Assembly (NCBI RefSeq): GCF_000021305.1
Contig: NC_011772.1
Span: forward strand, 4,192,001 to 4,256,000
Direction: 5' to 3'
From: Bacillus cereus G9842
GTDB taxonomy: Bacteria; Bacillota; Bacilli; Bacillales; Bacillaceae_G
DNA length: 64,000 nucleotides
Shown: positions 34,153 to 43,678 of the stretch, one piece after another
How positions within the stretch are numbered: the stretch's first letter is position 1
How the letters are laid out: the number at the start of each line of letters is the position of its first letter
Position numbers and translations under genes: made by a program
The notes under the pieces: generated by a model
Database searches by the model: none
Seen by the model: the letters and a program-made list of their open reading frames with translations, nothing else
Told to the model about the DNA's origin: nothing

Positions 34153-36279
34153 TTATTCATCATCTTGATCTTTATTTTTATTGTCTTTGTCATCTTTTGG
34201 AGTTTCACCATTTACTTCTTTGTTTTTCAAATCAAAGTAAGCGTCCATAATTTCACGACCAATATATCCATTAATACCAGTCTTATCATCATGTACCCAC
34301 GGAACGACAACAGAGAATGCTACTTCTGGATCTTCAAGTGGCGCATAACCTACTAATGTTAGGTTATATGTTTCCACACGTTCACCGTTTGCCTTTCTAC
34401 CAATCTCTTTATCTCCGCCATACACAGTTTGCGCGGTACCTGTCTTCCCTGCCGCTTTATATTTTGCACCTGTAAAGTATTTTGTAGCTGTACCACCTGA
34501 ATCATTATACACTTGTCTAAATCCTTCTTGAACACGTTTAATTTGCGACTCTGGCATATCAACACGATTTAATACTTTCGGTTCCATAGATTGAACAACT
34601 TTCCCAACTTCATCTGGTTTCACTGCTGGTTGACGAATTTCTTTTACAACTTGTGGTTGCATACGATATCCGCCATTGGCAATCGTCGAAATATATTGCG
34701 CTAATTGAAGCGGTGTATACGTATCATACTGTCCAATTGATAAATCTAGTAAGAAACCTGGTTGACTACTTCTACCCATCTGACCAGCAGATTCATTGGG
34801 TAAATCAATTCCTGTTTTTACACCCAGTCCAAACTGTCCGAAATAATAACGCATCGTATCAAATGCTTTTTGAGGTATATCTAACGTACCACCTCTCACA
34901 TATGGAACACCAGCGATATTCATCGCTGTTTTAAACATATAAACGTTAGAAGACATTTTTAAAGCTGTAAGGTCATTAATATATCCCATCGTTTTCCAAG
35001 ACGACTTCGTAGGTGTACCTTTTAATTTAATTGGTTCATCCAATTGTACTGCCCCTGGTTGAATCGCACCAGTTTGATATCCAGTAAGTACTGTTGCACC
35101 TTTTACAGTTGACCCCATCGGATAAGAACTTGTCATGGTACCTAATGCAAAGTCATTTACTTTCGTTTGACCATCTTCATTAACTAATTGTTTCCCAGCC
35201 ATGGATAAAACTTCACCATTTTTCGGATTCATCATTACAACGAATGCGCGATCTAAAAGAGGTTCGCTTCCTTTAAATCTCATTAAATTATTCGCAAGAA
35301 TATCTTCTACACGCTTTTGTAATTCCATATCAATTGTTAAGTTCAAGTCATTACCACTTTGCCCTTTTGATACATTAATCGTTTCTAAAATATTACCGTT
35401 TTTATCTGTAACATTTCTAACTTCTGCTTTCGTACCGTGCAGGCTATCTTCATACTGTTGTTCAAGATAACTTTTGCCTACTCGATCATTCCGATTATAA
35501 TCACGGACAAGATAGTAATCTAGTCTTTCTCTCGGTAAGCCTTCATCAGATGTCGACACCCCACCAAGTACACTTCGGAATAAATCATCGTACGTATATT
35601 TTCGATCCCAATCAACATTCGTATCTACACCTGGTAATGCTGCTAGGTTTTCACTAATAATCGAATATTCCTTTTCTGTAGCATCCTTTTTAATAACTTG
35701 AGGTGTCATTGCATATCCGCCGTCCATCTTACTTTTAATCGCTAATATTTCTAGATCTTTTGCGGATAATTGATTAATCTCTTCTTCTGTTACACGACTT
35801 CGCTGACGCTCGTCTAATTCTTTATCATCAATTTTTTTATCTTTAAACTCTTGACGATCTTTATTCGTAATTTTTTCTTTAGCTTCCTCTTTATGCATAG
35901 CAAGCCAATAATCTTTTTTATCGCGATCTGTTAATTTATCTGTCGGTACTTCAATCAAATCTGCTAGCTTTTTCGCTGTTTCTAAGCGATCCTCTGCCGT
36001 TGATCCTTTCATTTTTGTAAATGTAATAGTACGAATGGCTGCATTATCTACTACAGGTCGCCCATAACGGTCAAATATTTTCCCACGCGGTACAGGATTA
36101 CTTATCGTTGAGTTTTCTTTCTTCTCCACTTCATTCTTATATTCTTCACCGCGAACAATTTGTACATATCCGAGCCTTACAATAACCGCGGAGAACATTA
36201 AAAACACGCAGAAAAACAGCACGTTTAACCGAAAAGGAACGTGGGTCTTTTTCTTATTTTGCTTCTGCTTCTTGCTCAT
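34153..36279 (-). CDS. pbpA: Class B penicillin-binding protein 2 (PbpA/PBP2a-like)
   Basis: 708 residues from ATG 36279, after GAGGGGG. A basic N-terminus and one membrane anchor (LNVLFFCVFLMFSAVIVRLG) are followed by the class B dimerisation domain. The transpeptidase has active-site serine GSTVK, then SSN and GKTGTAQ. The C-terminal tail is very acidic and lysine-rich (KDDKDNKNKDQDDE). Elongation-type transpeptidase that cross-links peptidoglycan in cylindrical growth. Located between pst and yqgE-sodA as in B. subtilis. Confidence 0.92.
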   Translation of the reverse strand: MSKKQKQNKKKTHVPFRLNVLFFCVFLMFSAVIVRLGYVQIVRGEEYKNEVEKKENSTISNPVPRGKIFDRYGRPVVDNAAIRTITFTKMKGSTAEDRLETAKKLADLIEVPTDKLTDRDKKDYWLAMHKEEAKEKITNKDRQEFKDKKIDDKELDERQRSRVTEEEINQLSAKDLEILAIKSKMDGGYAMTPQVIKKDATEKEYSIISENLAALPGVDTNVDWDRKYTYDDLFRSVLGGVSTSDEGLPRERLDYYLVRDYNRNDRVGKSYLEQQYEDSLHGTKAEVRNVTDKNGNILETINVSKGQSGNDLNLTIDMELQKRVEDILANNLMRFKGSEPLLDRAFVVMMNPKNGEVLSMAGKQLVNEDGQTKVNDFALGTMTSSYPMGSTVKGATVLTGYQTGAIQPGAVQLDEPIKLKGTPTKSSWKTMGYINDLTALKMSSNVYMFKTAMNIAGVPYVRGGTLDIPQKAFDTMRYYFGQFGLGVKTGIDLPNESAGQMGRSSQPGFLLDLSIGQYDTYTPLQLAQYISTIANGGYRMQPQVVKEIRQPAVKPDEVGKVVQSMEPKVLNRVDMPESQIKRVQEGFRQVYNDSGGTATKYFTGAKYKAAGKTGTAQTVYGGDKEIGRKANGERVETYNLTLVGYAPLEDPEVAFSVVVPWVHDDKTGINGYIGREIMDAYFDLKNKEVNGETPKDDKDNKNKDQDDE

Positions 36280-36314
36280 ACAAACCCCCTCTACCAACAG
36301 CTATGTAATGTGAA

Positions 36315-36340
36315 AGGGACACCTTCATACAGGTGTCCTC
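36315..36340 (-). terminator. Probable terminator after the MFS gene
   Basis: GGACACCT/AGGTGTCC stem with a short CTTTC tail on the minus strand; no long T run. Confidence 0.45.
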
Positions 36341-36388
36341 ACTGCTGTTTTACATCTTTTTCTATTCTAGCATAAAACAAACGAGAAG

Positions 36389-37666
36389 TTAACCTTCTGG
36401 TTCAGTTTGATTCTGCGTAGTTCCTTGCGTTACAACACTTGTTTTATCTGCATTTTCCCCATCATATTTGACATTTTTAACTGCAAAATAAATAAGAAAA
36501 TGTCCAGCACCTAAAATACATAATAAGTAAGGTAAACTTTTTTCAGGTGGAAAGAATAGTACAGCACATAAAAAACTTAAAATGGAACAGATTCTTCCGG
36601 CATTTAACCATAACTCCCGGACAACGACATATTCCACACGCCATTCTCTCGCATTTTTAGCTCTACCAATTACGTCATATGTCATTGACCCGTATGGAAC
36701 AAGTAAAATAGGATATGCAACCGCAATACATGCCGCATAAATAAGTAATTTCGTGTATGTAACATTGAAAATAACTAAAAAGACGACAGCATATAAAATA
36801 ATGCCCCCAAGTAAAATTGCTTTTTTTCGCCACTCTTTCTTTAACATGCGAGCGACCAAGTAATAACATACAAAGGATACAGCAGAGTTCACTAAACTAT
36901 ATTTCCCTAATGCGAACTCACTATTAGTTGCTAAATACACATATACTGAAATGACAAAAATAAACGTTCCTTCTCTCAATCCTTGGACAAAATGAGCTCG
37001 TGTAATCTTTCCCCAATTTTTATCAACTCTTCGTTCTTTCAATACTTGCACAATTTCATAACGCCCTTCACATTCTCTTTTAGATAAAAAGAAACTTAAG
37101 ACGACAGCAATTGCAAATAAAACTAATGAAAGAAAGAATATAACAGTATAACCACTCCATTTCTCCATGCGTGAAATTGTGTATCCTGCTGCTATTGGTC
37201 CAATCATCCCAGAGAAAGATGTAAGAAGTCCAAGAAATCCATTAAAGAAATCTCTTGTTTCTGGTTCTGTAATTTCAAATGTCAATAAGTTAAAAGCCAA
37301 CCAGTAAAAACCGTATCCTACTCCTAAAAGAGCCCCCATTAATAAAATATACTGAGAAGCACTTTTTCCAGCCACTAAAACAACGATAAAAAAAATTGCG
37401 AGCGTTCCTACTCCTATTCGTAATAAAATCGAGCGATCGATACGTTTCGCTAATTTCCCCCCTACAAGAAATGTGAGAGGCTGTAATACAACGCTGGCCA
37501 AATTATACAAGCCAAGATTCACATAATTTTGTGTTTGCTTCCATAAATAAATATTTACAAACGTATTCGATAAAGAAATTGCGAGCGTGTATAAACCTCC
37601 TATAAGGAGCAATAACACTAAATCCCGATTCACTTCAACGTCACCAATTATATGTTTCCACTTCAT
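36389..37666 (-). CDS. yqgE: MFS transporter (YqgE-like)
   Basis: 425 residues from ATG 37666 after AAAGGAGAG. Twelve hydrophobic segments with the MFS loop GGKLAKRIDRSILLRIG between spans 2 and 3. Ends in a polar tail (DKTSVVTQGTTQNQTEPEG). Position between pbpA and sodA matches B. subtilis yqgE, a putative efflux carrier of unknown substrate. Confidence 0.85.
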   Translation of the reverse strand: MKWKHIIGDVEVNRDLVLLLLIGGLYTLAISLSNTFVNIYLWKQTQNYVNLGLYNLASVVLQPLTFLVGGKLAKRIDRSILLRIGVGTLAIFFIVVLVAGKSASQYILLMGALLGVGYGFYWLAFNLLTFEITEPETRDFFNGFLGLLTSFSGMIGPIAAGYTISRMEKWSGYTVIFFLSLVLFAIAVVLSFFLSKRECEGRYEIVQVLKERRVDKNWGKITRAHFVQGLREGTFIFVISVYVYLATNSEFALGKYSLVNSAVSFVCYYLVARMLKKEWRKKAILLGGIILYAVVFLVIFNVTYTKLLIYAACIAVAYPILLVPYGSMTYDVIGRAKNAREWRVEYVVVRELWLNAGRICSILSFLCAVLFFPPEKSLPYLLCILGAGHFLIYFAVKNVKYDGENADKTSVVTQGTTQNQTEPEG

Positions 37667-37736
37667 ACACAACTCTCCTTTACTTCATGTTCTAGTCTTC
37701 CAAAGACAAGCCCAATTATGTAAAAGGAAAGCATAG

Positions 37737-37769
37737 AAAAAAGCTAGGGGCTCTCCCCTAGCTTTTTTC
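37737..37769 (-). terminator. Terminator of sodA
   Basis: AAAAAAGCTAGGGG/CCCCTAGCTTTTTT hairpin. Confidence 0.92.
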
Positions 37770-37783
37770 TATATTTATTACGA

Positions 37784-38395
37784 TTATTTTGCTTCTTGGT
37801 AACGTTTTTCAGCAGCGTTCCAATCTACAACGTTCCAAAATGCGCCGATGTAGTCTGGACGACGGTTTTGGTAGTTTAAGTAGTAAGCGTGCTCCCAAAC
37901 ATCTAAACCGATAACTGGAGTTTTACCTTCAGTTAAAGGAGAATCTTGGTTTGGAGTGCTTGTTACTTCTAACTCACCATTGTTTACTACTAACCAAGCC
38001 CAACCAGAACCGAAGCGAGTTGCGCCAGCTTTTGCGAATTCTTCTTTGAATGCATCGAAGCTACCGAATTTCGCTTCAATTGCAGTTGCAAGTTCACCTA
38101 CAGGTTGTCCTCCGCCGTTTGGAGATAAGATTGTCCAGAAGAATGTATGGTTAGCGTGTCCGCCACCATTGTTACGTACTGCTGTACGGATCGCTTCTGG
38201 TACTTCGTTTAAGTTTGCAACTAATTCTTCTACGCTTTTGTCAGCTAATTCTGCATGACCTTCTAAAGCAGCGTTTAAGTTTGTAATATACGTATTGTGA
38301 TGTTTTGTATGATGGATGTTCATTGTTTCTTTGTCAAAGTGAGGCTCTAAAGCATCATACGCATAAGGTAAATTTGGTAATTCGTGTTTTGCCAT
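37784..38395 (-). CDS. sodA: Superoxide dismutase SodA (Mn type)
   Basis: 203 residues, full length. Metal ligands lie in [10 protein letters not shown] (His27), [10 protein letters not shown] (His82) and [13 protein letters not shown] (Asp/His). The GGGHAN and AWLV residues favour manganese. No signal peptide, so cytosolic; spore-associated SodA is known in the group. GGGAGG precedes ATG 38395. Confidence 0.95.
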
Positions 38396-38445
38396 TGTTA
38401 TATTCCTCCCAGTTTATGTATTGCCACTTAGTGACATACAACTTC

Positions 38446-38473
38446 ATTCTACCCTAATTGCCATAGGGTGCAA
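38446..38473 (-). promoter_or_regulatory. sodA promoter with internal dyad
   Basis: Minus-strand TTGCAC (38473-38468) and TAGAAT (38451-38446) with a 16-base spacer. The spacer region contains CCCTA-N7-TAGGG, a perfect 5-bp dyad (38452-38468), which could bind a repressor. Confidence 0.55.
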
Positions 38474-38555
38474 ACAAATAAATCACATTGTCTTGCTATC
38501 ATTAAAGTAGCAAAATTCCCACTTCTTTTCAATTAAAATGCTCATATATTCCGTA

Positions 38556-38584
38556 AAAAAAGCTTCCTTCTACAAGGAAGCTTC
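38556..38584 (-). terminator. Terminator of the tRNA gene
   Basis: AAGCTTCCTT-CTAC-AAGGAAGCTT followed on the minus strand by seven T. Confidence 0.85.
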
Positions 38585-38615
38585 CTGCTAACATAATAAA
38601 CATGCGAAATGGATA

Positions 38616-38689
38616 TGGACCCTGTAGGACTCGAACCTACGACCGGACGGTTATGAGCCGTCTGCTCTAACCAGCTGAGCTAAGGGTCC
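38616..38689 (-). tRNA. tRNA with CAU anticodon (likely tRNA-Ile2, possibly Met)
   Basis: 74 bases fold as a standard tRNA: acceptor GGACCCT/AGGGTCC, D arm AGCTCAGCTGGTTAGAGC, anticodon stem GACGG/CCGTC with loop CTCATAA (CAT at 38655-38653), T arm GTAGGTTCGAGTCCTAC. CCA is not encoded. As I recall the Bacillus genes, this resembles the lysidine-modified tRNA-Ile2 that reads AUA more than elongator tRNA-Met. Confidence 0.9.
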
Positions 38690-38931
38690 ATAATTATGTA
38701 TGTAACAACATATCAAATAAAGGAATTCCTATCGGATATGCCCTTTAAGAAAGGTAAGATAAATTTACCATATAGAAAAGAAAAGTGTCAATTGTATTTT
38801 TCTTATTTAAAAGAAGAAAGTTAATAAAAAGAAATTTAGTTATCTCCACTATATGTAAATATAATATATCTTGAGATTCTCTAGATTCCTACGTTACAAT
38901 GATTTTATACATACATAAAGGAAGTGAATCT

Positions 38932-39690
38932 ATGTCCATATTTACCCAATTCGTAAAAAGCATATACTCGCCTAAAGATATGGCGCTATTCCGTTTTCAA
39001 AAAATCGGTAAAACCATTTTGTATATTATGCTACTTTGCTTAATTACTACTATTCCAAGAACTTTTTTGTACGGTAGTTTTATCCAAGATGGTGTAGGCA
39101 TGGTAAATCAAGTCATCGATAAAGATTTACCTGACTTTAAGATTGAAAATGGCGAACTAAAAGCCGATATTGATCAACCCATTGAAAAAGAAGAAGGAAA
39201 TGCACTTTTCGTATTTGATCCAAATTCAACAGACCTAGAAAAATATCAAAATAAAACAGGTTTATTTGTTTTAAAAGATAAAGTAGTCTCTATGGGAAAT
39301 GGTCAAACACAAACGTATTCTTATAACGATTTGTTAGGTGCATCTCTTGAGAAAAAAGATCTACAAGAATTTATTTCTTTATTCGATAATATTTATCCAA
39401 TTTTATTATTCGTTATCGGATTCTTAGTGTACCTATTCCAATTATTCATCACTTTTGTAGGCGTGACCTTACTTGCGTTCATCGGTTCTGCTATGAGCGG
39501 TCAACGTAAACTATCCTATAAACAAGTTTGGACACTAACTGCATACAGCTACACAATCCCAACCATTTTCTTCATGATTATGGATTTATTCAAAATCGTC
39601 GTACCTGGGGCAACATTCATTTATATCGCTGTTGTTTTAATCGTTCTATACTTAACGATTAAAGAGGTACCCCAACCGAAAGAAAAATAA
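38932..39690 (+). CDS. yqgB: DUF1189 membrane protein (YqgB-like)
   Basis: 252 residues from ATG 38932 (AAAGGAAGTG upstream). The N-terminal SPKDMALFRFQKIGKTILYI with a membrane span, a soluble extracellular middle of about 100 residues, then three or four spans (YPILLFVIGFLVYLF onward) fit DUF1189. Function unknown. Near sodA and yqfZ as in B. subtilis. Confidence 0.8.
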   Translation: MSIFTQFVKSIYSPKDMALFRFQKIGKTILYIMLLCLITTIPRTFLYGSFIQDGVGMVNQVIDKDLPDFKIENGELKADIDQPIEKEEGNALFVFDPNSTDLEKYQNKTGLFVLKDKVVSMGNGQTQTYSYNDLLGASLEKKDLQEFISLFDNIYPILLFVIGFLVYLFQLFITFVGVTLLAFIGSAMSGQRKLSYKQVWTLTAYSYTIPTIFFMIMDLFKIVVPGATFIYIAVVLIVLYLTIKEVPQPKEK

Positions 39691-39719
39691 AAAAATGCCT
39701 AAATAGGCATTTTTTTTTT
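39690..39719 (+). terminator. Terminator of the DUF1189 gene
   Basis: AATGCCTA/TAGGCATT hairpin with a T9-10 run. Confidence 0.85.
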
Positions 39720-39755
39720 GGACAAGCATATATTCCTAGCAAAGGAGTGAAGAAT

Positions 39756-40121
39756 ATGAAGAGGTTAGGTATATTCCTATTCGTGCTTGTTCTCGGTTAT
39801 GTATTTTATTACGATATAAAAATCGGTACTTTACCGATGTTAAGTTCATATAAAAAAACAACCTCTGCCCAAACGATTAAAAAAGAGAACGCAGACAGCC
39901 AACAAAATAAAGAGAATAAAACAGAAAAAGAAACGGATACATCTTATAAAACAATTGAAGTAAAAACTGGTGAGACAGTTCTTTCTATTACAGAACAAAT
40001 TAACAAGAAAAAAATTCCTTCCATAGAAAAAGTCATTGACGACTTTAAACTATTAAACAAAAGTACATCTGCTACAAAAATCCAAATTGGAAAGTCTTAT
40101 AAATTCCCGTTATATCAATAA
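39756..40121 (+). CDS. yqfZ: Membrane-anchored LysM-like protein (YqfZ-like)
   Basis: 121 residues from ATG 39756 after AAAGGAG. One N-terminal membrane span (LGIFLFVLVLGYVFYYDI), a polar lysine-rich linker, then residues 75-120 (EVKTGETVLSITEQINKKK to KIQIGKSYKFPLY) resembling a LysM module that binds peptidoglycan. Function unknown; location before ispG agrees with yqfZ. Confidence 0.75.
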   Translation: MKRLGIFLFVLVLGYVFYYDIKIGTLPMLSSYKKTTSAQTIKKENADSQQNKENKTEKETDTSYKTIEVKTGETVLSITEQINKKKIPSIEKVIDDFKLLNKSTSATKIQIGKSYKFPLYQ

Positions 40122-40136
40122 GCTATCACTTAATCC

Positions 40137-40166
40137 TTGTCAATTACATAAAGGCGCTGATACAAT
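40137..40166 (+). promoter_or_regulatory. SigmaA-type promoter of ispG
   Basis: TTGTCA (40137-40142), 18-base spacer, TACAAT (40161-40166), about 110 bases before ispG. A GAAACCGA/TCGGTTTC hairpin lies just downstream in the leader. Confidence 0.6.
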
Positions 40167-40276
40167 AGTAAAAGTGAAACCGAGCACTTCGGTTTCTATA
40201 GCCCTATATCACGTATACTATCATTGATATGAGGGACTAAATAAGAAACTTCTTTTATAAGGAGAGCGATCTATTC

Positions 40277-41389
40277 GTGAATGAAATGACTCATCGTACA
40301 AAAACACGTCCAGTTAAAGTCGGTAATTTAACAATCGGCGGTAATAATGAATTAATTATACAAAGTATGACAACAACAAAAACACATGATGTTGAAGCAA
40401 CAGTTGCTGAAATCAAGCGTTTAGAAGAAGCCGGCTGTCAAGTCGTCCGCGTTGCCGTTCCAGATGAACGCGCAGCAGATGCTATTGCTGATATAAAAAA
40501 ACAAATCAACATTCCACTTGTTGCTGATATTCATTTTGATTATCGCCTTGCTTTAAAAGCAATTGAAGGTGGCATTGATAAAGTACGTATCAATCCAGGT
40601 AATATTGGTCGTCGCCATAAAGTAGAAGCTGTTGTAAATGCAGCAAAAGAGCGCGGTATTCCAATCCGTATTGGTGTAAACGCCGGTTCATTAGAGCGTC
40701 ACATTTTAGAAAAGTACGGGTACCCAACTGCAGATGGTATGGTTGAGAGCGCGCTACATCATATTAAAATTTTAGAGGACTTAGATTTCCACGATATTAT
40801 CGTATCTATGAAAGCCTCTGATGTTAACTTAGCAATCGAAGCATACGAGAAAGCTGCTCGCGCTTTTGATTACCCATTACATTTAGGTATTACAGAATCT
40901 GGAACATTGTTTGCTGGAACTGTAAAAAGTGCCGCTGGTCTTGGAGCAATCTTAAGTAAAGGCATCGGAAATACACTACGTATTTCATTAAGTGCTGATC
41001 CAGTTGAAGAAGTAAAAGTTGCTCGTGAATTATTAAAATCATTCGGTCTTGCGTCTAACGCAGCGACACTTATCTCTTGTCCAACTTGTGGTCGTATTGA
41101 AATCGATTTAATTAGCATCGCTAACGAAGTGGAAGAATACATCTCTACACTTCAAGTACCAATTAAAGTTGCAGTACTTGGTTGCGCTGTAAATGGCCCT
41201 GGTGAAGCTCGTGAAGCTGATATCGGTATTGCTGGTGCACGTGGAGAGGGATTATTATTCCGTAAAGGGCAAGTCGTTCGTAAAGTACCAGAAGAAACAA
41301 TGGTAGAAGAACTGAAAAAAGAAATCGACGTAATTGCTGCTGAAATGGCTGCTGAACGAGAAAAAGAAAAAGAGACACAAGAACAATAA
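40277..41389 (+). CDS. ispG: 4-Hydroxy-3-methylbut-2-enyl diphosphate synthase IspG
   Basis: 370 residues. A TIM-barrel N-domain ([18 protein letters not shown]) and C-terminal Fe-S domain with CPTCGR and [10 protein letters not shown] for the [4Fe-4S] cluster. Penultimate step of the MEP isoprenoid pathway; the final enzyme IspH is 8 kb to the right. The start is a GTG at 40277, rather far (12 bases) from AAGGAG; an ATG nine bases later is further still. Confidence 0.93.
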   Translation: MNEMTHRTKTRPVKVGNLTIGGNNELIIQSMTTTKTHDVEATVAEIKRLEEAGCQVVRVAVPDERAADAIADIKKQINIPLVADIHFDYRLALKAIEGGIDKVRINPGNIGRRHKVEAVVNAAKERGIPIRIGVNAGSLERHILEKYGYPTADGMVESALHHIKILEDLDFHDIIVSMKASDVNLAIEAYEKAARAFDYPLHLGITESGTLFAGTVKSAAGLGAILSKGIGNTLRISLSADPVEEVKVARELLKSFGLASNAATLISCPTCGRIEIDLISIANEVEEYISTLQVPIKVAVLGCAVNGPGEAREADIGIAGARGEGLLFRKGQVVRKVPEETMVEELKKEIDVIAAEMAAEREKEKETQEQ

Positions 41390-41428
41390 AAAGAAGGTTG
41401 CCACAATATTTGTGAGCAACCTTCTTTT
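41388..41428. terminator. Terminator of ispG
   Basis: AAAAGAAGGTTGC/GCAACCTTCTTTT hairpin. Confidence 0.88.
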
Positions 41429-41434
41429 CTACGT

Positions 41435-41470
41435 AAAAAAGCTCGTCAGTTATATAACCGACGAGCTTTT
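41435..41470 (-). terminator. Terminator of znuC-znuB-zur
   Basis: AAAAGCTCGTC/GACGAGCTTTT hairpin reaching the zur stop codon, with TTTTTT on the minus strand. Confidence 0.85.
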
Positions 41471-41882
41471 ACTTTGCACATTTTGGACAACGACCATATA
41501 TTTCAAACTTATGACCCGTTACTTCATAACCAGTAAAATCTTTATTCATAAAATCCATTGGGCAGGAAGTAATCTCTTTCGTCCCCCCACAATCCAAACA
41601 AATAAAATGATGATGATGTTCCATAATAGAACAAGTAAAACGAAAATGTTTTTCACCATTTAATTCCGTTTGTTCTAAAACACCAATCTCAGCAAAAACT
41701 GTTAAGTTACGATAAATCGTATCAAAACTAAGCCCTGGATAGTCGTCTTTCATATGCTCTAAAACGTCTTTCGCAGTTAAATAACGATTATGTGCTGCAA
41801 ATAATCTGAGCATCTCTTCTCTTTTTCCAGTATGTTTGTATCCTTTTTCTTTCATTAGGCGTAAAGCTTCCGTTAGATTCAT
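41469..41882 (-). CDS. zur: Zinc uptake regulator Zur (Fur family)
   Basis: 137 residues from ATG 41882. Winged helix with [20 protein letters not shown], metal-sensing [13 protein letters not shown] and the structural second pair CPKC at the C-terminus. The two CxxC pairs fit Zur; PerR also has them, but the position (yqfV in B. subtilis) and the operon with a zinc-type ABC transporter support Zur. The ribosome site (GGGATAGG) is weak. It probably represses its own operon through the palindrome at 43517-43537. Confidence 0.9.
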   Translation of the reverse strand: MNLTEALRLMKEKGYKHTGKREEMLRLFAAHNRYLTAKDVLEHMKDDYPGLSFDTIYRNLTVFAEIGVLEQTELNGEKHFRFTCSIMEHHHHFICLDCGGTKEITSCPMDFMNKDFTGYEVTGHKFEIYGRCPKCAK

Positions 41883-41895
41883 ACCTATCCCTACT

Positions 41896-42729
41896 TTATG
41901 CAGTTTTTTTCTTCTTCCATAAAATCGCACCGATTAAAATAAGAACTGCTATCATAACAATTGTACCACCTGGCGCTAAATCAAGTTGATACGAAGCAAA
42001 CATTCCACCAATAACTGCAATTTCACCAAATAAAATGGAAAAGAAAATTGTTTGTTTAAATCCTTTAGCAATACGAATACTCGCTGCAACTGGCAACGTC
42101 ATTAATGATGATACGAGAAGAACCCCTACTACACGCATTGATACTGCAATGACAAGAGCAACTAATATAATGAAAATAAAGTGAATCCATTTCGCTCTTA
42201 AACCAGTTGATACTGCGTATTCCTCATCAAATGATAGTAGAAACAGCTCTTTATATAATAAAATAATTGTCGCAACAACAACAATTGCTACAATCCCAAT
42301 AATAATTAAATCCGTACTTGTTACAGCACTAACACTACCAAATAAATAACTAAATAAGTCTGTGTTAAATCCATTTGCAAGTGAAATGAAAATAACTCCA
42401 ACTCCCATCCCTGCCGAAAGGATAATCGGAATTGCTAATTCTTGATAGTGCTTATATACAGTTCTTAACTTTTCGATTAGTAGCGCTCCACCAATTGAAA
42501 AAATCATCCCCATATATAAGGGGTTTAAAAATCCACCTGTAAAAATGGTTTTTTCAAGTAATAAACTTGCTGCAATACCTGATAACGTCACGTGACTTAA
42601 TGCATCCGCAATAAGAGATAAACGACGAATAACAACAAACACACCAATTAGCGGTGCAACAAGTCCAATTAAAATACCTGCGTATAAAGAATTACGTAAA
42701 AAGTCATATTGTAAAAAATCTTGTATCAT
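41896..42729 (-). CDS. znuB: Zinc ABC transporter permease (ZnuB/AdcB-like)
   Basis: 277 residues, about eight hydrophobic segments, in the ABC-3 metal permease family ([20 protein letters not shown] and [17 protein letters not shown]). It shares one base with the end of znuC and precedes zur by 13 bases. No gene for the metal-binding lipoprotein lies in this cluster, so it must be encoded elsewhere. Confidence 0.9.
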   Translation of the reverse strand: MIQDFLQYDFLRNSLYAGILIGLVAPLIGVFVVIRRLSLIADALSHVTLSGIAASLLLEKTIFTGGFLNPLYMGMIFSIGGALLIEKLRTVYKHYQELAIPIILSAGMGVGVIFISLANGFNTDLFSYLFGSVSAVTSTDLIIIGIVAIVVVATIILLYKELFLLSFDEEYAVSTGLRAKWIHFIFIILVALVIAVSMRVVGVLLVSSLMTLPVAASIRIAKGFKQTIFFSILFGEIAVIGGMFASYQLDLAPGGTIVMIAVLILIGAILWKKKKTA

Positions 42730-43499
42730 TATATCCTCCCGTGATGCTCATGTTCGTGTTCTAAACGATGAACATGATGTCCATATAAGACGGACATTTC
42801 TGCATCTTCTAACTCTCGGAACTTCTCTACATTTCCATGGAAATGTAGATGTTGGTTTAGGCATGCAACATGTGTTACTTTTTCGGTAACAGCTCCCATA
42901 TCATGAGTAACAAGAATTAATGTGATTCCCAACCTTTTGTTTAAATCCTCTAATATTTCGTAAAAACTTTCCACATTTTTTACATCAATTCCAACAGTAG
43001 GCTCGTCTAAAATAAGCAATTCAGGATCACTAACGAGCGCACGAGCAATAAATACACGCTGTTGCTGTCCACCAGAAAGCTCTCCAATGTTACGACCTTG
43101 AAACTCACTCATCCCTACATCAGCAATTGCTTTTTCTACCTTTTTCTTATCTTCTTTTGTGAAAAAGCGAAAAAGCCCTTTTTTCGAAACAAGTCCCATT
43201 GACACAACTTCAGAAACAGTTGCTGGAAAACCAGAATTGAAACTATTTGCCTTTTGGGATACATAACCAACTTTGTTCCATTCCTTAAACTTCTTACTAT
43301 CAACGCCAAACACGCGAATGCTTCCTTCTTTTGGCTTTAAAACGCCTAATAAACACTTAAGTAAAGTTGATTTACCTGAACCATTCGGTCCCACTAAACC
43401 TAAAAAAGCTCCCTTCGGAACTTGCAAATTAATATTTTCTAACACATTCCGATCTTCGTATCGGAATGTTAAACCTTCAATCTCTAATATATTATTCAT
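42729..43499 (-). CDS. znuC: Zinc ABC transporter ATPase (ZnuC/AdcC-like)
   Basis: 256 residues with Walker A GPNGSGKST, signature LSGGQQQR, Walker B LLILDEPTVG and H-loop VTHDM. A histidine-rich C-terminus (HHVHRLEHEHEHHGRI) could bind zinc. First gene of znuC-znuB-zur. Confidence 0.9.
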   Translation of the reverse strand: MNNILEIEGLTFRYEDRNVLENINLQVPKGAFLGLVGPNGSGKSTLLKCLLGVLKPKEGSIRVFGVDSKKFKEWNKVGYVSQKANSFNSGFPATVSEVVSMGLVSKKGLFRFFTKEDKKKVEKAIADVGMSEFQGRNIGELSGGQQQRVFIARALVSDPELLILDEPTVGIDVKNVESFYEILEDLNKRLGITLILVTHDMGAVTEKVTHVACLNQHLHFHGNVEKFRELEDAEMSVLYGHHVHRLEHEHEHHGRI

Positions 43500-43516
43500 A
43501 GCATCTCACCTATTTT

Positions 43517-43537
43517 AATTCAGAATGATTCCGATTT
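43517..43537 (-). promoter_or_regulatory. Candidate Zur operator
   Basis: AAATCGGAAT-C-ATTCTGAATT, a 10-1-10 imperfect palindrome with 8 of 10 arm positions matching, resembling Fur-family operators. It is about 20 bases upstream of znuC and just past the promoter -10. Confidence 0.6.
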
Positions 43538-43549
43538 ATATCTATTTGA

Positions 43550-43578
43550 ATTATAGTACAGCTTATTATAGTTGTAAA
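43550..43578 (-). promoter_or_regulatory. SigmaA promoter of znuC-znuB-zur
   Basis: Minus-strand TTTACA (43578-43573), 17-base spacer, TATAAT (43555-43550). Confidence 0.75.
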
Positions 43579-43628
43579 CCAATCTGCCTAAAATATATCT
43601 ATTTTTTCAAGAAACCTTACTATTATAA

Positions 43629-43656
43629 CAAAAAGCAGAGAAAAATTCTCTGCTTT
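43629..43656 (-). terminator. Terminator of the yqfU-like gene
   Basis: AAAGCAGAGAA/TTCTCTGCTTT hairpin with TTTTTG on the minus strand. Confidence 0.85.
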
Positions 43657-43678
43657 CGAAAAATATTCCTATAAATTT

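Noticed and set aside
34153..34356. Acidic C-terminal tail of pbpA and opposite 74-codon frame
   Set aside because: The tail is typical of this PBP family and the opposite frame is its shadow, so no separate gene is called.
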